This document shows positions 1-8,588 of a stretch of 64,000 nucleotides of DNA, piece after piece (position 1 is the first letter of the stretch; each line of letters opens with the position of its first letter). The position numbers and the translations under genes were made by a program. The DNA is taken from the NCBI GenBank assembly GCA_017962415.1, contig JAGCVK010000042.1, positions 1 through 64,000 on the forward strand, written 5' to 3'. The notes beneath the pieces are model-generated. The model was not told where the DNA came from and searched no databases. It saw only the letters and a list, made by a program, of their open reading frames with translations. Source of the DNA: Treponema sp. (GTDB lineage: Bacteria; Spirochaetota; Spirochaetia; Treponematales; Treponemataceae).

Positions 1-11
1 AGGAGATTATT

Positions 12-872
12 ATGGTTATTAATCACAATATGAGTGCTATGTTCGCTCAGCGTTCCCAGGGAATTCAGGATCTTAACCAGCAGAAGAGCATGGAAAAACT
101 TTCTTCTGGTATGAGAATTAACCGTGCCGGCGATGACGCTTCTGGACTTGCTGTTTCTGAAAAAATGCGCGCACAGATCCGCGGTTTGAACCAGGCTTCT
201 ACTAACGCTCAGAATGGTATTTCTTTCATTCAGACAACTGAAGGTTACTTGCAGGAAACTACTGACATTGTTCAGCGTATTCGCGAACTTGCAGTTCAGT
301 CTTCTAACGGTATCTACTCTTCTGAAGACCGCATGCAGATTCAGGTTGAAGTTTCTTCTTTGATTGCTGAAGTTGACCGCATTGCTTCTTGTGCTCAGTT
401 CAACGGTATGAATATGCTTACTGGTCGTTTTGCTCGTCCTACTGGTGAAAATGTTGTTACTGCTTCTATGTGGTTCCATATTGGTGCTAACATGGATCAG
501 AGAACTCAGGTATATATTGGAACTATGTCAGCTAAGGCTCTTGGTCTTCGCAACATTGGTGATGAATCTATTATGTCTCTTGAAACTCCAGATGAAGCAA
601 ACCGCGCAATCGGAACTCTTGATGAAGCTTTGATGAAGATTAACAAGCAGCGTGCAGACCTTGGTGCTTACCAGAACCGCCTTGAAAAGACAGTTACAGG
701 TCTTGATGTTGGTGCTGAAAATATGCAGGCTTCTGAGTCTCGTATCCGCGATACTGATATGGCTGAAGAAATGGTTAAATTCACTACTTCTAATGTTCTT
801 TCTCAGGCTGGAACAGCTATGCTTGCTCAGGCTAACCAGAGCTCACAGAACGTACTCTCTTTGTTGCGCTAG
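12..872 (+). CDS. flaB: Flagellin, periplasmic flagellar filament core protein FlaB
   Basis: This gene encodes a 286-residue core flagellin of the spirochaete periplasmic filament. The N-terminal D0/D1 helical region ([14 protein letters not shown], then [20 protein letters not shown]) and the C-terminal helical region (about 215-286, ending [10 protein letters not shown]) are the conserved flagellin coiled-coil segments. The variable D2/D3 insert of enteric flagellins is absent, and the length is typical for FlaB. The short segment VEVSSL in D1 resembles a site reported to be glycosylated in treponemal flagellins; modification here is an inference. An AGGAG ribosome site lies directly upstream and a strong terminator follows. 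The promoter is outside the window. Spirochaetes usually carry several flaB copies, so which paralogue this is cannot be decided. Confidence 0.97.
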   Translation: MVINHNMSAMFAQRSQGIQDLNQQKSMEKLSSGMRINRAGDDASGLAVSEKMRAQIRGLNQASTNAQNGISFIQTTEGYLQETTDIVQRIRELAVQSSNGIYSSEDRMQIQVEVSSLIAEVDRIASCAQFNGMNMLTGRFARPTGENVVTASMWFHIGANMDQRTQVYIGTMSAKALGLRNIGDESIMSLETPDEANRAIGTLDEALMKINKQRADLGAYQNRLEKTVTGLDVGAENMQASESRIRDTDMAEEMVKFTTSNVLSQAGTAMLAQANQSSQNVLSLLR

Positions 873-912
873 AACACAACATAAAATAAATTAAGCTAAA
901 AAAAACTATTAA

Positions 913-954
913 AATCCGGTGCTTCCGTCTCTCTTCGGCACCGGATTTTTTTTT
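913..954 (+). terminator. Rho-independent terminator after flaB
   Basis: The arms ATCCGGTGC (914-922) and GCACCGGAT (938-946) pair perfectly and are followed by a run of T. It ends the flaB transcript. Confidence 0.93.
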
Positions 955-1027
955 GTTTAACTCAAACTTTGCCGTAAACGCCATTTTTTGATTGAAACCT
1001 TTTAGCCTTGAAAAAAAATGCGCAAAA

Positions 1028-1060
1028 AAAAATGCCGCAAAACTTTTTTGCGGCATTTTT
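1028..1060. terminator. Bidirectional terminator between flaB and the STAS gene
   Basis: The 15-bp arms 1028-1042 and 1046-1060 flank a 3-nt loop with a GC core (TGCCGC/GCGGCA) and A/T runs on both sides. It can act for the convergent minus-strand STAS gene as well as backing up the flaB terminator. Confidence 0.85.
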
Positions 1061-1085
1061 GATTCAAATATAATACGCTTTAGTT

Positions 1086-1640
1086 TTAACCGAGTGTAAT
1101 TGCTCCAGCTTCACTAATAGTAATGATTGCTTTACAATTTGTACAGCGGAAACGTCCTGCATGTGCAGCCTGAATATTCTTTCCACAAGAAGGGCAAACC
1201 AGCATTCTTGGGAATACAGGACCAGGTGCAGAACCTTCATCATGACGCAGATACTCCAAAGCTTCTTCTGTAGTATCTTTTAAATTAAAGAACTGAGAGA
1301 ATCCCAAAATCTGGAAAACCTCTGCAACTTTCTCTTGTACTTCAGACAAGATAATATCGCCGCCTTTAACCTTTACCATCTTTAGAAGAATTGTAAATGA
1401 GCCGAGTCCAGTCGAAGACACATAAGACAAACCGCCACAATTAAAGAGAAGATTAAAATATCCTGCTCCAATCACTTTTGTAAGCTGCTTTTGGAAAAAA
1501 GATGAATTATATGTATCAATATATCCTTCCAGAACTACCATACATCCGTTTGGAACGCCTGGAATCTTATGCAAAGTGATTTTGAGAGAATCGTCTTTGT
1601 CACTGTCAAAGCCTGAAACGATAGAATTGTTTGATTCCAT
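1086..1640 (-). CDS. STAS-domain anti-sigma factor antagonist-like protein with C-terminal zinc ribbon
   Basis: This 184-residue protein has a SpoIIAA-like STAS domain at about residues 18-125. The loop SYVSSTGLGSF corresponds to the phosphorylated serine loop of anti-anti-sigma factors. The C-terminal 40 residues hold two CxxC pairs (CPSCGKN, CTNCKA) spaced like a zinc ribbon, an addition that classic SpoIIAA lacks. It probably works in a partner-switching pathway controlling a sigma factor or another output, but no kinase or phosphatase partner is adjacent. An AAGGAG site precedes the ATG, and a promoter is visible upstream. The partner is unknown. Confidence 0.85.
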   Translation of the reverse strand: MESNNSIVSGFDSDKDDSLKITLHKIPGVPNGCMVVLEGYIDTYNSSFFQKQLTKVIGAGYFNLLFNCGGLSYVSSTGLGSFTILLKMVKVKGGDIILSEVQEKVAEVFQILGFSQFFNLKDTTEEALEYLRHDEGSAPGPVFPRMLVCPSCGKNIQAAHAGRFRCTNCKAIITISEAGAITLG

Positions 1641-1661
1641 TTAACATAACTCCTTACAGTA

Positions 1662-1690
1662 ATTGTAAAACAAGAAATCTAAATTGTCTA
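1662..1690 (-). promoter_or_regulatory. Sigma-70-type promoter of the STAS gene
   Basis: On the minus strand, TAGACA (1685-1690) and TACAAT (1662-1667) are separated by exactly 17 bp. The AAGGAG ribosome site and the ATG follow about 20 bp downstream. Confidence 0.6.
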
Positions 1691-1747
1691 TAATAATTTT
1701 GAAAAATTATTTCTTATTCAATTTGGGGCAAAAAAAGTCTGAAAAGG

Positions 1748-2347
1748 CTAAAATTCGCTGCGGCCGCGGAAACTCAAAGACAAAGTTCGTTTATCAATAT
1801 ATTCAAGGTCGCCGCCAACAGGAATTCCGGTTGCTAAACGAGTTACTTTTGGCGGTTCAGTTAGTCCAAGTTCACTTATAACTTTATTCAAATAAAGGGC
1901 GGTTGTATCACCTTCAACAGTTGGGTTTGTAGCTATGATGATTTCTTTGATTCCGCCGTTTTTAACTCGCGAAAGCAGCGCTCCGATTGTAAGCTGTGCC
2001 GGTCCAACGCCTTCGAGCGGGCGAATAAGTCCACCAAGCACATGATACATTCCTTTATATTCACCATAGGCTTCGATTGTCGAAACATCTTGCGGCTGCT
2101 CAACTACACAAATTTGCGAAGAATCGCGCAGCGGATTTGAACAAATCGGGCAAGGATCTGTTTCTGTCCAAGTTCCACAAACAGAACACGGTTTTATTCG
2201 CTCCTGAAGATGTCCAAGATTTTGGGCAAACTTTTGTACATAAGAAGAATCTTGTTTTAAAAGCCAGTTTACCATACGGATTGCGCTTTTTTTGCCAATT
2301 CCTGGAAGACGAGAAAAATTATTTGCAAGCTCATCAAAAGCGTTCAT
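1748..2347 (-). CDS. recR: Recombination mediator protein RecR
   Basis: This 199-residue protein matches RecR, which works with RecO (and RecF) to load RecA on gapped DNA. It shows the N-terminal helix-hairpin-helix (LPGIGKKSAIRM), a four-cysteine zinc finger (CSVCGTW and CPICSNP, about 56-72), and a Toprim domain beginning ICVVEQPQD. The length is normal. It is the last gene of a dnaX-ybaB-recR block, a very common bacterial arrangement. The start has AGGAG about 12 nt upstream, downstream of the ybaB stop. Confidence 0.97.
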   Translation of the reverse strand: MNAFDELANNFSRLPGIGKKSAIRMVNWLLKQDSSYVQKFAQNLGHLQERIKPCSVCGTWTETDPCPICSNPLRDSSQICVVEQPQDVSTIEAYGEYKGMYHVLGGLIRPLEGVGPAQLTIGALLSRVKNGGIKEIIIATNPTVEGDTTALYLNKVISELGLTEPPKVTRLATGIPVGGDLEYIDKRTLSLSFRGRSEF

Positions 2348-2362
2348 ACCGCCAAAAAACTC

Positions 2363-2674
2363 CTAAAGGCCAAACTTGCTAAGGTCTAAGCCGCCAAGTA
2401 TTGAACTTGATTTTGATTTTATTTGCTCTTGCACATTTTCTACGGCGTTTTTATGCGCCGAAACTATTAAATCTTCGAGCATTTGAACATCGCGGTTATC
2501 CACACAAATTGGGTCAAGTTTTATTCCCATCATTTCAAATTTTCCGTTGAGTGTTACTGTAACCATTCGGCCGCCAGAAGAACCTTCGGCGCGAATATCA
2601 GCAAGTTCCTGCTGAAGTTTTTCAGACTGTTCTTTTATTGCCTGTGTGTTTTTAAGTAAATCAAATGGATTCAT
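2363..2674 (-). CDS. ybaB: YbaB/EbfC-family nucleoid-associated protein
   Basis: This protein of 103 residues binds DNA as a dimer and is implicated in nucleoid organisation. The start at 2674 (MNPFDLLKNTQ) is chosen over an upstream in-frame ATG because a GGAAGG site lies just before it and it abuts the dnaX stop with a 1-nt gap. The family hallmarks are the helical N-terminus and the segment GGRMVTVTLNGKFEMMGI, followed by C-terminal helices. Its place between dnaX and recR is the standard context. Confidence 0.94.
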   Translation of the reverse strand: MNPFDLLKNTQAIKEQSEKLQQELADIRAEGSSGGRMVTVTLNGKFEMMGIKLDPICVDNRDVQMLEDLIVSAHKNAVENVQEQIKSKSSSILGGLDLSKFGL

Positions 2675-2675
2675 T

Positions 2676-4766
2676 TTATATCCTTCCTGCAACTATTCTT
2701 CCCTTAAAGGCGTTCACAAGAATTTCTACCTGAAGTGGAATTTGAACCTTTTCTTCGGGCTTTTGTGGCTCTTCCTTTTTGAGAGTTACGTTGAATTTCA
2801 TAAGACGGCCGCACGCATTTGAAATTTCTGCGGCAATCACAGAATTTTTCTTTTCTATAAGGCCAAGATCGTAAGAAGTGTCAACGGTTGTTGTTACGCT
2901 GTCGTTTTCTACAATCCAAAGACCTGTTTTTTCTAATGTTGAAGCAGCAAATCCGTCTGATACAGAAAGATTTGCTGTAACCTGCCCGCGCAGCTGCGCA
3001 ATCGAAATTGTTGTGCCGTCTGCTTTTTCAAAAGTTTCTTGAAGCTGCGCTGAAACTTTTGAGCCGGAAAGCGGCGCTGTTGAAATCTCATACGCCTCTT
3101 CGGCACGGTCGGCTAATTCTTCTTCGTCCGGATAATATTCATCTTCGGGAGGCGCGTCCATATTTGACCAGCCGTCATCTTCTATATCCGGATTTTCTGA
3201 ATAACCGTCTGCCGAAAGTGGAATATCAACAGTTGGCACAACAACGCCTTCTTCGGAAACATTTTCCTGAGGAATATGAAGTTTTAGACGCTCGTCGAGT
3301 TCTGCCGGCTGTTTGTTTTCTGCTTGTTGAGCAGCTACTGATTGTTCAGGCGGCAGTAGACCGCCATCATGAAAAGGGTTTTCGCCCCCTCCAGCTTCAC
3401 CTCCGCCGCCATTGGCTTCTTGTTCAATAAGAGTGTCGAGCATTGAAAGGCGCGGAAGCCCGTTTGGAACCGAATTAGTTTTTTGAGTTTGATTCTGCGA
3501 ATTCTGCTGATTTTGCTGAAAATCAGGCTGCTGAGACTGAATCGGTTGTGTCTGAACAGGCTGCGAAAGCTGCGCCGGCTGCTGTGAAGTTTGATTTACC
3601 TGCGAAACTGGCGCACTTGCGGCTCCGGCTAAAAGATTTTGCGCTGCATCAATTGCCTTTTTAACTTCTGCATTTGAAACAAACTCGCTTAACCAGCACA
3701 ATCGGCTGAACGCAAGTTCAAGCTCATAACGCGGAGAAACTGAATAGCGAATATCGCGATAAAGCTGAAGATAAACCGAAAGCGCACGCTCAATTTGAAC
3801 GGTGTTCCAGGCGCCTAAAACTACGCTGCTATAACGCTCTGGAGAATTTCCAAGAAGCGATTCTTTTTTTACGCCACTTTTGATTAAAAGAAGACTTCGT
3901 AAATAATCGGCACAGTTAGAAATCAACTGTTCGATTGAAACTCCGGCCTGCAAAAATTCATCGAGAAGATTTAAAACTTCGGCAGTTTTATTTTGAGCGC
4001 AGGCTTCAAAAACTGTATTCAAACGGTCGATTCCAACAAGACCAAGTTTATCGCGGATTTTTTCGTAAGTAATATGACCGTCGCTAAAAGCCACAACCTG
4101 ATCAAAAAGTGTGTAAGCATCGCGCATTGAACCAGTTGATTCACGAGCAATCCAAAAGAGCGCTTCATCATCAGCTTGAATATTAAGCTCGGCAGCAGCC
4201 TCTGCAAGACATTGCTTTACTTTATCAATTGCAACCAAACGGAAATTAAACTGCTGGCAGCGAGATTTAATTGTTGCCGGAACTTTCTGCAATTCAGTTG
4301 TTGCAAAAATGAAAATTACATAAGGCGGCGGCTCTTCGATAGTTTTGAGAAGTGCATTAAAAGCCGAAGTTGAAAGCATATGAACTTCGTCTATTATGTA
4401 GATTTTATATTTACAATTGCTCGGCGGAAAAAGAACTTCGTCTTTTATCTGGCGGATATTTTCAACACTTGTGTTTGACGCACCGTCGATTTCAATTACA
4501 TCAAGAGAAGTGCCCTTTGTAATTTCCTGACAATTTGAACAGGTTCCGCAAGGAATATCCGTTGGCCCGTTTTGGCAATTCAACGCTTTAGCAAGGATTC
4601 GCGCCGTAGAAGTTTTTCCACAACCACGCGGCCCCGAAAAAAGATAAGCGTGAGCAATCTTTCCAGACTTTATAGAATTTTTAAGAGTTTCTGCAACAAA
4701 TTCCTGACCAACAAGATCATCAAATTGCTGCGGACGTCTCCTTGTCGCTGTTACTTCATAAGACAT
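2676..4766 (-). CDS. dnaX: DNA polymerase III subunits gamma/tau
   Basis: This clamp-loader ATPase has 696 residues from the start at 4766 (MSYEVTATRRRP). The frame stays open upstream, but that extension has no family similarity and would read through the promoter. Walker A is GPRGCGKTS (about 45-53). Four zinc-binding cysteines lie at about 64, 73, 76 and 79, and IIDEVHML is Walker B. A glutamine-rich, low-complexity linker (about 410-450) joins the ATPase/collar region to the tau-like tail. I saw no A6G-type slippery site, so tau is probably the only product. The mRNA is predicted to be leaderless. Confidence 0.97.
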   Translation of the reverse strand: MSYEVTATRRRPQQFDDLVGQEFVAETLKNSIKSGKIAHAYLFSGPRGCGKTSTARILAKALNCQNGPTDIPCGTCSNCQEITKGTSLDVIEIDGASNTSVENIRQIKDEVLFPPSNCKYKIYIIDEVHMLSTSAFNALLKTIEEPPPYVIFIFATTELQKVPATIKSRCQQFNFRLVAIDKVKQCLAEAAAELNIQADDEALFWIARESTGSMRDAYTLFDQVVAFSDGHITYEKIRDKLGLVGIDRLNTVFEACAQNKTAEVLNLLDEFLQAGVSIEQLISNCADYLRSLLLIKSGVKKESLLGNSPERYSSVVLGAWNTVQIERALSVYLQLYRDIRYSVSPRYELELAFSRLCWLSEFVSNAEVKKAIDAAQNLLAGAASAPVSQVNQTSQQPAQLSQPVQTQPIQSQQPDFQQNQQNSQNQTQKTNSVPNGLPRLSMLDTLIEQEANGGGGEAGGGENPFHDGGLLPPEQSVAAQQAENKQPAELDERLKLHIPQENVSEEGVVVPTVDIPLSADGYSENPDIEDDGWSNMDAPPEDEYYPDEEELADRAEEAYEISTAPLSGSKVSAQLQETFEKADGTTISIAQLRGQVTANLSVSDGFAASTLEKTGLWIVENDSVTTTVDTSYDLGLIEKKNSVIAAEISNACGRLMKFNVTLKKEEPQKPEEKVQIPLQVEILVNAFKGRIVAGRI

Positions 4767-4801
4767 AAGTCTGATTATAATGGGAATCGCAGATTTTTGA
4801 A
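4767..4801 (-). promoter_or_regulatory. dnaX promoter, predicted leaderless
   Basis: On the minus strand TATAAT (4774-4779) ends 7 nt before the ATG. A weak -35-like TTTCAA lies 17 bp further upstream. No Shine-Dalgarno fits between the likely transcription start and the ATG. Confidence 0.6.
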
Positions 4802-4926
4802 AGTAGAAGAAAGATACGTCCACCCAAAAATGCACTCCATAAGTTATTACATAAAAGCGGCGGATTTTGCCTGCGTCCCACAAACACCGCTGCATTAGTG
4901 GAACAAACATAATGTGTGCTTTAGAC

Positions 4927-4961
4927 TTTCACAAATATCAGATTCACATTATAATCAGAAT
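4927..4961 (+). promoter_or_regulatory. Promoter of the membrane protein gene, predicted leaderless
   Basis: TTTCAC (4927-4932) and TATAAT (4950-4955) are 17 bp apart. Only 6 nt separate the -10 box from the ATG at 4962. Its -10 context, TTATAATCAGA, is the same as that of the divergent dnaX promoter. Confidence 0.6.
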
Positions 4962-6053
4962 ATGAAGTTTTACGGTGAATTGTTAGTTTTTGTGTTGCTT
5001 TTTATTACAAATCTTCGCGTATTTTTTGTTCATCATGTGCGAAGAGACCCGCTTGTTGTGCTTGCGCCGTTTACTTTTGTGGTTGCAATTCTTCAGATTT
5101 TTTCCTGGGGCGTTGACGCCTTTACCTTGCTCGGCCTTTTAATTTCTTTTTTTGTATTAATTTCAAACTTTCATGCAATTTTCAGATATTGGGAAAGACT
5201 TTACGTTGACCATTATAGCCCGCTAATGAAAATCTGGGCAGCTTTTACAATTGCTTTTTCAACTGCAGCGCTTGCTTTATCAATCTATTTTGCGCCGATT
5301 GAACAAAAAAATCGCGAAATAATGGTTAACGAAACTCAAACTCATTATAAAGGAAGTTTTAGAAGCGGATTTTTTGAAGCCAAACCTTTTGATTCAAAAT
5401 CGCTTACAATTTACGAGTTTTCAAAAATCCCAGAATCAGCAAATATCGTAAATAATCAAAATCTGATTGTATTTTTAGCGCCGGATAAACGCGCCGATAC
5501 TGCAAATTACCGGCCATATCTTCAGCAGCTTGCTGCGCGCGGAGTTACAGTTTGCTCTGCGGATTTTTACGCTGATGACGGACAATGGCTTCACAATTTT
5601 TATGATAAAAGGTTTTTGCGCCGAATTGTAATGGTTATAAAAAGTTTTACAAATCAGCAGCAGTTTTTGGCTCAAAAAGAATATTATTCCTTTAACATTG
5701 CGCAGGAATATAATGCGATTGTTCCTTTGCTTCACGAACGCTACGGTTATGACAAAAAAATTCTTCTTATAACTGATTTTATGGCGGATATTGCTGCCGA
5801 AGATTATCAAAAGAAAAATCCTGATTTTATTGCCGGAATTTTAAAACTTTCTTCTATTGGAGAATATAAATCTTCGGGTTACGGTTGTATTGAACAAACG
5901 GATCCGCTTTTGGCAAAGTTTTTGAACTTACAGCGCGATAAAACGCTTGTAACTCCAATTCTTTTGGCTGAAAAAACTATAGAAAAAATGGACGAAATTG
6001 AAAAATTGTCTTACGCTGCTGCGGTTGCCGCTCAAAAAGCATTGCAAAATTAG
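4962..6053 (+). CDS. Membrane protein with alpha/beta-hydrolase-like soluble domain, function unknown
   Basis: This 363-residue protein is not recognised. The N-terminal 125 residues contain about four hydrophobic membrane helices. The rest is soluble, and its alternation of strand-like and helix-like stretches (NLIVFLAP, GVTVCSADFYADDG, KKILLITDF) resembles an alpha/beta-hydrolase core. I could not identify a nucleophile elbow with confidence. The start at 4962 is preferred because the in-frame ATG at 4914 lies upstream of the -10 box. An AGGAG site for the following Nif3-like gene begins at its stop codon, so the two are probably cotranscribed. Confidence 0.7.
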   Translation: MKFYGELLVFVLLFITNLRVFFVHHVRRDPLVVLAPFTFVVAILQIFSWGVDAFTLLGLLISFFVLISNFHAIFRYWERLYVDHYSPLMKIWAAFTIAFSTAALALSIYFAPIEQKNREIMVNETQTHYKGSFRSGFFEAKPFDSKSLTIYEFSKIPESANIVNNQNLIVFLAPDKRADTANYRPYLQQLAARGVTVCSADFYADDGQWLHNFYDKRFLRRIVMVIKSFTNQQQFLAQKEYYSFNIAQEYNAIVPLLHERYGYDKKILLITDFMADIAAEDYQKKNPDFIAGILKLSSIGEYKSSGYGCIEQTDPLLAKFLNLQRDKTLVTPILLAEKTIEKMDEIEKLSYAAAVAAQKALQN

Positions 6054-6061
6054 GAGACTTT

Positions 6062-6829
6062 ATGAATCTTTTTGAACTTGACGCTTTTTTTAATTCATTT
6101 TTGAAAAAAGAAGATTTTGCTGAGGATCCTTCGCGAAACGGTATTCAGATTCAGAACGCCGCCCCGGCCAGTCGTGAAATTAAGACGGTGGCTTTTGCGG
6201 TGGACGCTTGCGAAGCAACCGCCCGCGCCGCTGCGGAACAAGGGGCCGACGCTTTGGTTGTTCATCATGGGCTTTTTTGGGGCGGTTGCGAAACGCTCAC
6301 GGGCAATTTTTATAAGCGGGCCGCCAGCTTTATTAAGAACGACCTGGCTCTTATTGCGTACCACCTGCCTTTAGATGCGAATAATCCTTTTGGGAATAAT
6401 TACGGGCTGGCGGCCGCACTTAAATTAAATGAGTTGCAGCCGTTTGGTTTTTGGCGCGGCATGTGCATTGGCGTTCGCGGCGAATTCAAAAATCCGGTTT
6501 CGCAAAACGAACTTTTAGAATCGCTTTCTAAAATCACAAAAACAAAAGGGCGCTTATTTCCTTTTGGAAAATCACAAATCAAAACTGTTGGAATTATTTC
6601 TGGCGGCGCTGGTGAAGATGTAAATCAGGCAGCAGAACTTGGCTTAGACTGTTACATTACCGGCGAATTTGCCCACGAACAATTTCATTCAGCAAAAGAA
6701 TTTGGAATTAATGTAATTTCCGGCGGCCATTACGGCACCGAAACTATGGGAGTTTCCCTTCTTAAAGAAAAAGTTGAAAAGGAGTTAGGTCTGCGCACGT
6801 TATTTATTGACCTGCCAACAGATTTATAA
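6062..6829 (+). CDS. Nif3/DUF34 family dinuclear-metal protein
   Basis: This 255-residue protein belongs to the Nif3-like family, sometimes annotated GTP cyclohydrolase 1 type 2, whose true substrate is unsettled. Metal-binding signatures are present: VVHHGLFWG (about 67-75), AYHLPLDA (about 100-107), and near the C-terminus GEFAHEQFH followed by SGGHYGTETMGV. AGGAG lies just upstream of the ATG, and the gene starts 8 nt after the preceding stop. The first third is locally GC-richer than its surroundings. Confidence 0.9.
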   Translation: MNLFELDAFFNSFLKKEDFAEDPSRNGIQIQNAAPASREIKTVAFAVDACEATARAAAEQGADALVVHHGLFWGGCETLTGNFYKRAASFIKNDLALIAYHLPLDANNPFGNNYGLAAALKLNELQPFGFWRGMCIGVRGEFKNPVSQNELLESLSKITKTKGRLFPFGKSQIKTVGIISGGAGEDVNQAAELGLDCYITGEFAHEQFHSAKEFGINVISGGHYGTETMGVSLLKEKVEKELGLRTLFIDLPTDL

Positions 6830-6842
6830 GTATATTTTTACT
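6807..6842 (+). promoter_or_regulatory. lspA promoter inside the end of the Nif3-like gene, predicted leaderless
   Basis: TTGACC (6807-6812), an 18-bp spacer and TATATT (6831-6836) are followed by 6 nt and the lspA ATG. The -35 box is inside the preceding coding sequence. Confidence 0.65.
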
Positions 6843-7400
6843 ATGAATAAAGAATTAAAATCAAAACTTCTTCCGATTACTCTTGCACTTGTGGTAATCG
6901 TTCTTGACCAAATTACAAAAATGCTGGTTGTTCGCTACATTCCTCTTTATAAAACTGGATTCCACCTTTTTGGTGATTTTCTCAGATTCATTCACGTTGC
7001 AAATACTGGCGTAGCTTTTAGTGTTGGCGCAGGCTGGTCTCAACTTTCCCGCTGGCTGCTTTTTTGCATTGTTCCGCTTATTGTAATCATAATTGTATTT
7101 ATTGTTTACTTTAAAAATACTGAATGGTCAAAGCTTCAGCGCTGGTCGATTATGGGAATTATTGGCGGCGGTCTTGGAAATCTTATTGATAGATTTTTCC
7201 GCGCCGAAGGTGTAGTTGATTTTATCGACTTTAAATGGTTTGGCTTTGCTAAGTCTCCTATTAATTTCTTTAGAATGGAACGCTGGCCAACTTTTAACAT
7301 TGCCGATGCAGCTGTTGTAGTTTGCGCTCTTACTCTTGGAATTTCATTTATTATTGCAAATTATAAAGAGTCAAAAAATCAAAAATCAGAAAAAAAATAA
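6843..7400 (+). CDS. lspA: Lipoprotein signal peptidase (signal peptidase II)
   Basis: This 185-residue integral membrane aspartyl protease cleaves prolipoprotein signal peptides after lipidation. Four hydrophobic segments are visible. The family motifs are DQITKMLVV near the N-terminus, NTGVAFS, GNLIDRFFR (catalytic Asp) and FNIADAAVV (second catalytic Asp). The start at 6843 fits the promoter and family length; the in-frame ATG at 6807 overlaps the -35 box. Its likely substrates here include the 3554-residue and 206-residue lipoproteins. Confidence 0.95.
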   Translation: MNKELKSKLLPITLALVVIVLDQITKMLVVRYIPLYKTGFHLFGDFLRFIHVANTGVAFSVGAGWSQLSRWLLFCIVPLIVIIIVFIVYFKNTEWSKLQRWSIMGIIGGGLGNLIDRFFRAEGVVDFIDFKWFGFAKSPINFFRMERWPTFNIADAAVVVCALTLGISFIIANYKESKNQKSEKK

Positions 7401-7421
7401 ATCTCTATTTGGGGGCATAAA

Positions 7422-7811
7422 ATGGATATGTCGGAAATCGACAACGAAGAGAGAGAACTCCGCAGAAAAAAGGAAATTGAATTTAGAATCAAACAGCGCA
7501 ATTCCAGAATTTTTTTGTTTTTTGGAAGCGTTTTTGAAATTGTAGAAACTATTGCCGTAATTCTTGGGCTTTTTGTGTTTTTTTCTCTTTTGATTTTCAG
7601 AGTATTTAATTTGCCTGAAGAAGCTGCAAAAACTATTTATCAGGCTTCAACTATTATTGCTTTTGTTGGCGGACTTTTTCTTGGCTTTTTGATTTACAAA
7701 AATTGTGCCAGATTTGTTATCGAAAAATTCAAACTTTCTGATAAACTCACAAGCGAAGTTCTTGGCCATTATTCTAAAAAAGATGATGTAACTAAGGGGC
7801 TTAAAAAATGA
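7422..7811 (+). CDS. Small two-helix membrane protein, function unknown
   Basis: This 129-residue protein starts with a charged, probably helical segment (MSEIDNEERELRRKKEIEF) followed by two hydrophobic helices at about 30-58 and 70-92, then a charged C-terminal tail. I do not recognise the family. A G-rich site (TTGGGGGC) precedes the ATG. Its stop overlaps the mtnN start in an ATGA arrangement, so the two should be translationally coupled. Confidence 0.7.
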   Translation: MDMSEIDNEERELRRKKEIEFRIKQRNSRIFLFFGSVFEIVETIAVILGLFVFFSLLIFRVFNLPEEAAKTIYQASTIIAFVGGLFLGFLIYKNCARFVIEKFKLSDKLTSEVLGHYSKKDDVTKGLKK

Positions 7812-8497
7812 TTGGAATTATCGGCGCAATGCAAAGCGAAGTCGAAGCTCTTTTTGAGCAAATGACTTCAAAAGAAAAAATCAGCATAAATAATCTTGTA
7901 TTTTACAAAGGCAAACTTTTTGAAAAAGACGTTGTAATTGTAAAATGCGGAATTGGCAAAGTAAACGCTGCACTTTGCACTCAGCTTTTGATTTTGAATT
8001 TTAAGGTTTCAAAAGTTATAAACACCGGCATTGCAGGCGCAACTGGTGCTGGCCTTAAGATTTATGATTTTGTTGTTTCTGATTCAGCTGTTTATCACGA
8101 TTTTGATGTTCAGTTTTTTGGCTACAAACTTGGCCAGGTTCCAGGACTGCCAGAAACTTTTGCAGCAGACAAAGCGCTCGCTGATTGTGCAGTTTCGGCT
8201 TTTGCAAAAACTTCGCTTAGCGGCTCTCATAAAATTGTGCGCGGCCTTATTGCTTCTGGCGACCAGTTTATTGCCGGCGGCGAAAAAAAGAACTTTATTG
8301 TTTCAAACTTTAAACCGCAATGTGTTGAAATGGAAGGCTGCGCAATTGCACACACTTGTTTTGCAAACAACGTTCCGTTTGTAATTATTCGCTGTATGTC
8401 TGATACAGCTGATGATTCTGTAAAAGAAACTTATTCCGAAGAAACGGCTTCAAGATTGAGCAGTACATTCTTACTTGAGGTTATTAAAGAAATTTAA
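7808..8497 (+). CDS. mtnN: 5'-methylthioadenosine/S-adenosylhomocysteine nucleosidase
   Basis: This 229-residue enzyme (Pfs) hydrolyses S-adenosylhomocysteine to S-ribosylhomocysteine and adenine, and also acts on methylthioadenosine. Family signatures are MIGIIGAMQSEVEAL at the N-terminus, INTGIAGATG, the purine/ribose-site segment VEMEGCAIAH, and CMSDTADDS with the catalytic Asp. It overlaps the upstream gene by 4 nt and lies just before luxS, which uses its product, so the two genes form a complete methyl-cycle detoxification route. Confidence 0.95.
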   Translation: MIGIIGAMQSEVEALFEQMTSKEKISINNLVFYKGKLFEKDVVIVKCGIGKVNAALCTQLLILNFKVSKVINTGIAGATGAGLKIYDFVVSDSAVYHDFDVQFFGYKLGQVPGLPETFAADKALADCAVSAFAKTSLSGSHKIVRGLIASGDQFIAGGEKKNFIVSNFKPQCVEMEGCAIAHTCFANNVPFVIIRCMSDTADDSVKETYSEETASRLSSTFLLEVIKEI

Positions 8498-8588
8498 ATT
8501 AAAGTGATATACGTCCACGTCAAGGCACGCTTCGCTTAAAGCCTTGACATGTCCGTTTATCGGGTTTTTTAAGGAGGTTAAACCCGCT
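8498..8588 (+). promoter_or_regulatory. Structured luxS leader with two hairpins
   Basis: GTCAAGGC (8519-8526) pairs perfectly with GCCTTGAC (8541-8548). A second 7-bp stem, CGGGTTT (8561-8567) with AAACCCG (8580-8586), places the AAGGAGG ribosome site (8571-8577) in its loop and ends just before the ATG. No T-run follows the first hairpin. A regulatory role is an inference. Confidence 0.5.

Noticed and set aside
3008-3430. Plus-strand open frame of 140 codons inside dnaX
   Set aside because: It is antisense to a clearly conserved gene, has no ribosome site or promoter, and its composition follows the dnaX codons.
2676-4766. Programmed frameshift in dnaX making gamma
   Set aside because: No A6G-like slippery run was seen in the Gln-rich linker region on the coding strand.
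4767-4910. N-terminal extension of dnaX to 4910
   Set aside because: The extension covers the -10 box and has no similarity to DnaX, whose conserved start is MSYEV.
8498-8588. SAM or SAH riboswitch upstream of luxS
   Set aside because: The two hairpins do not show the conserved core of any SAM or SAH class I can recall, so only a generic structured leader is claimed.
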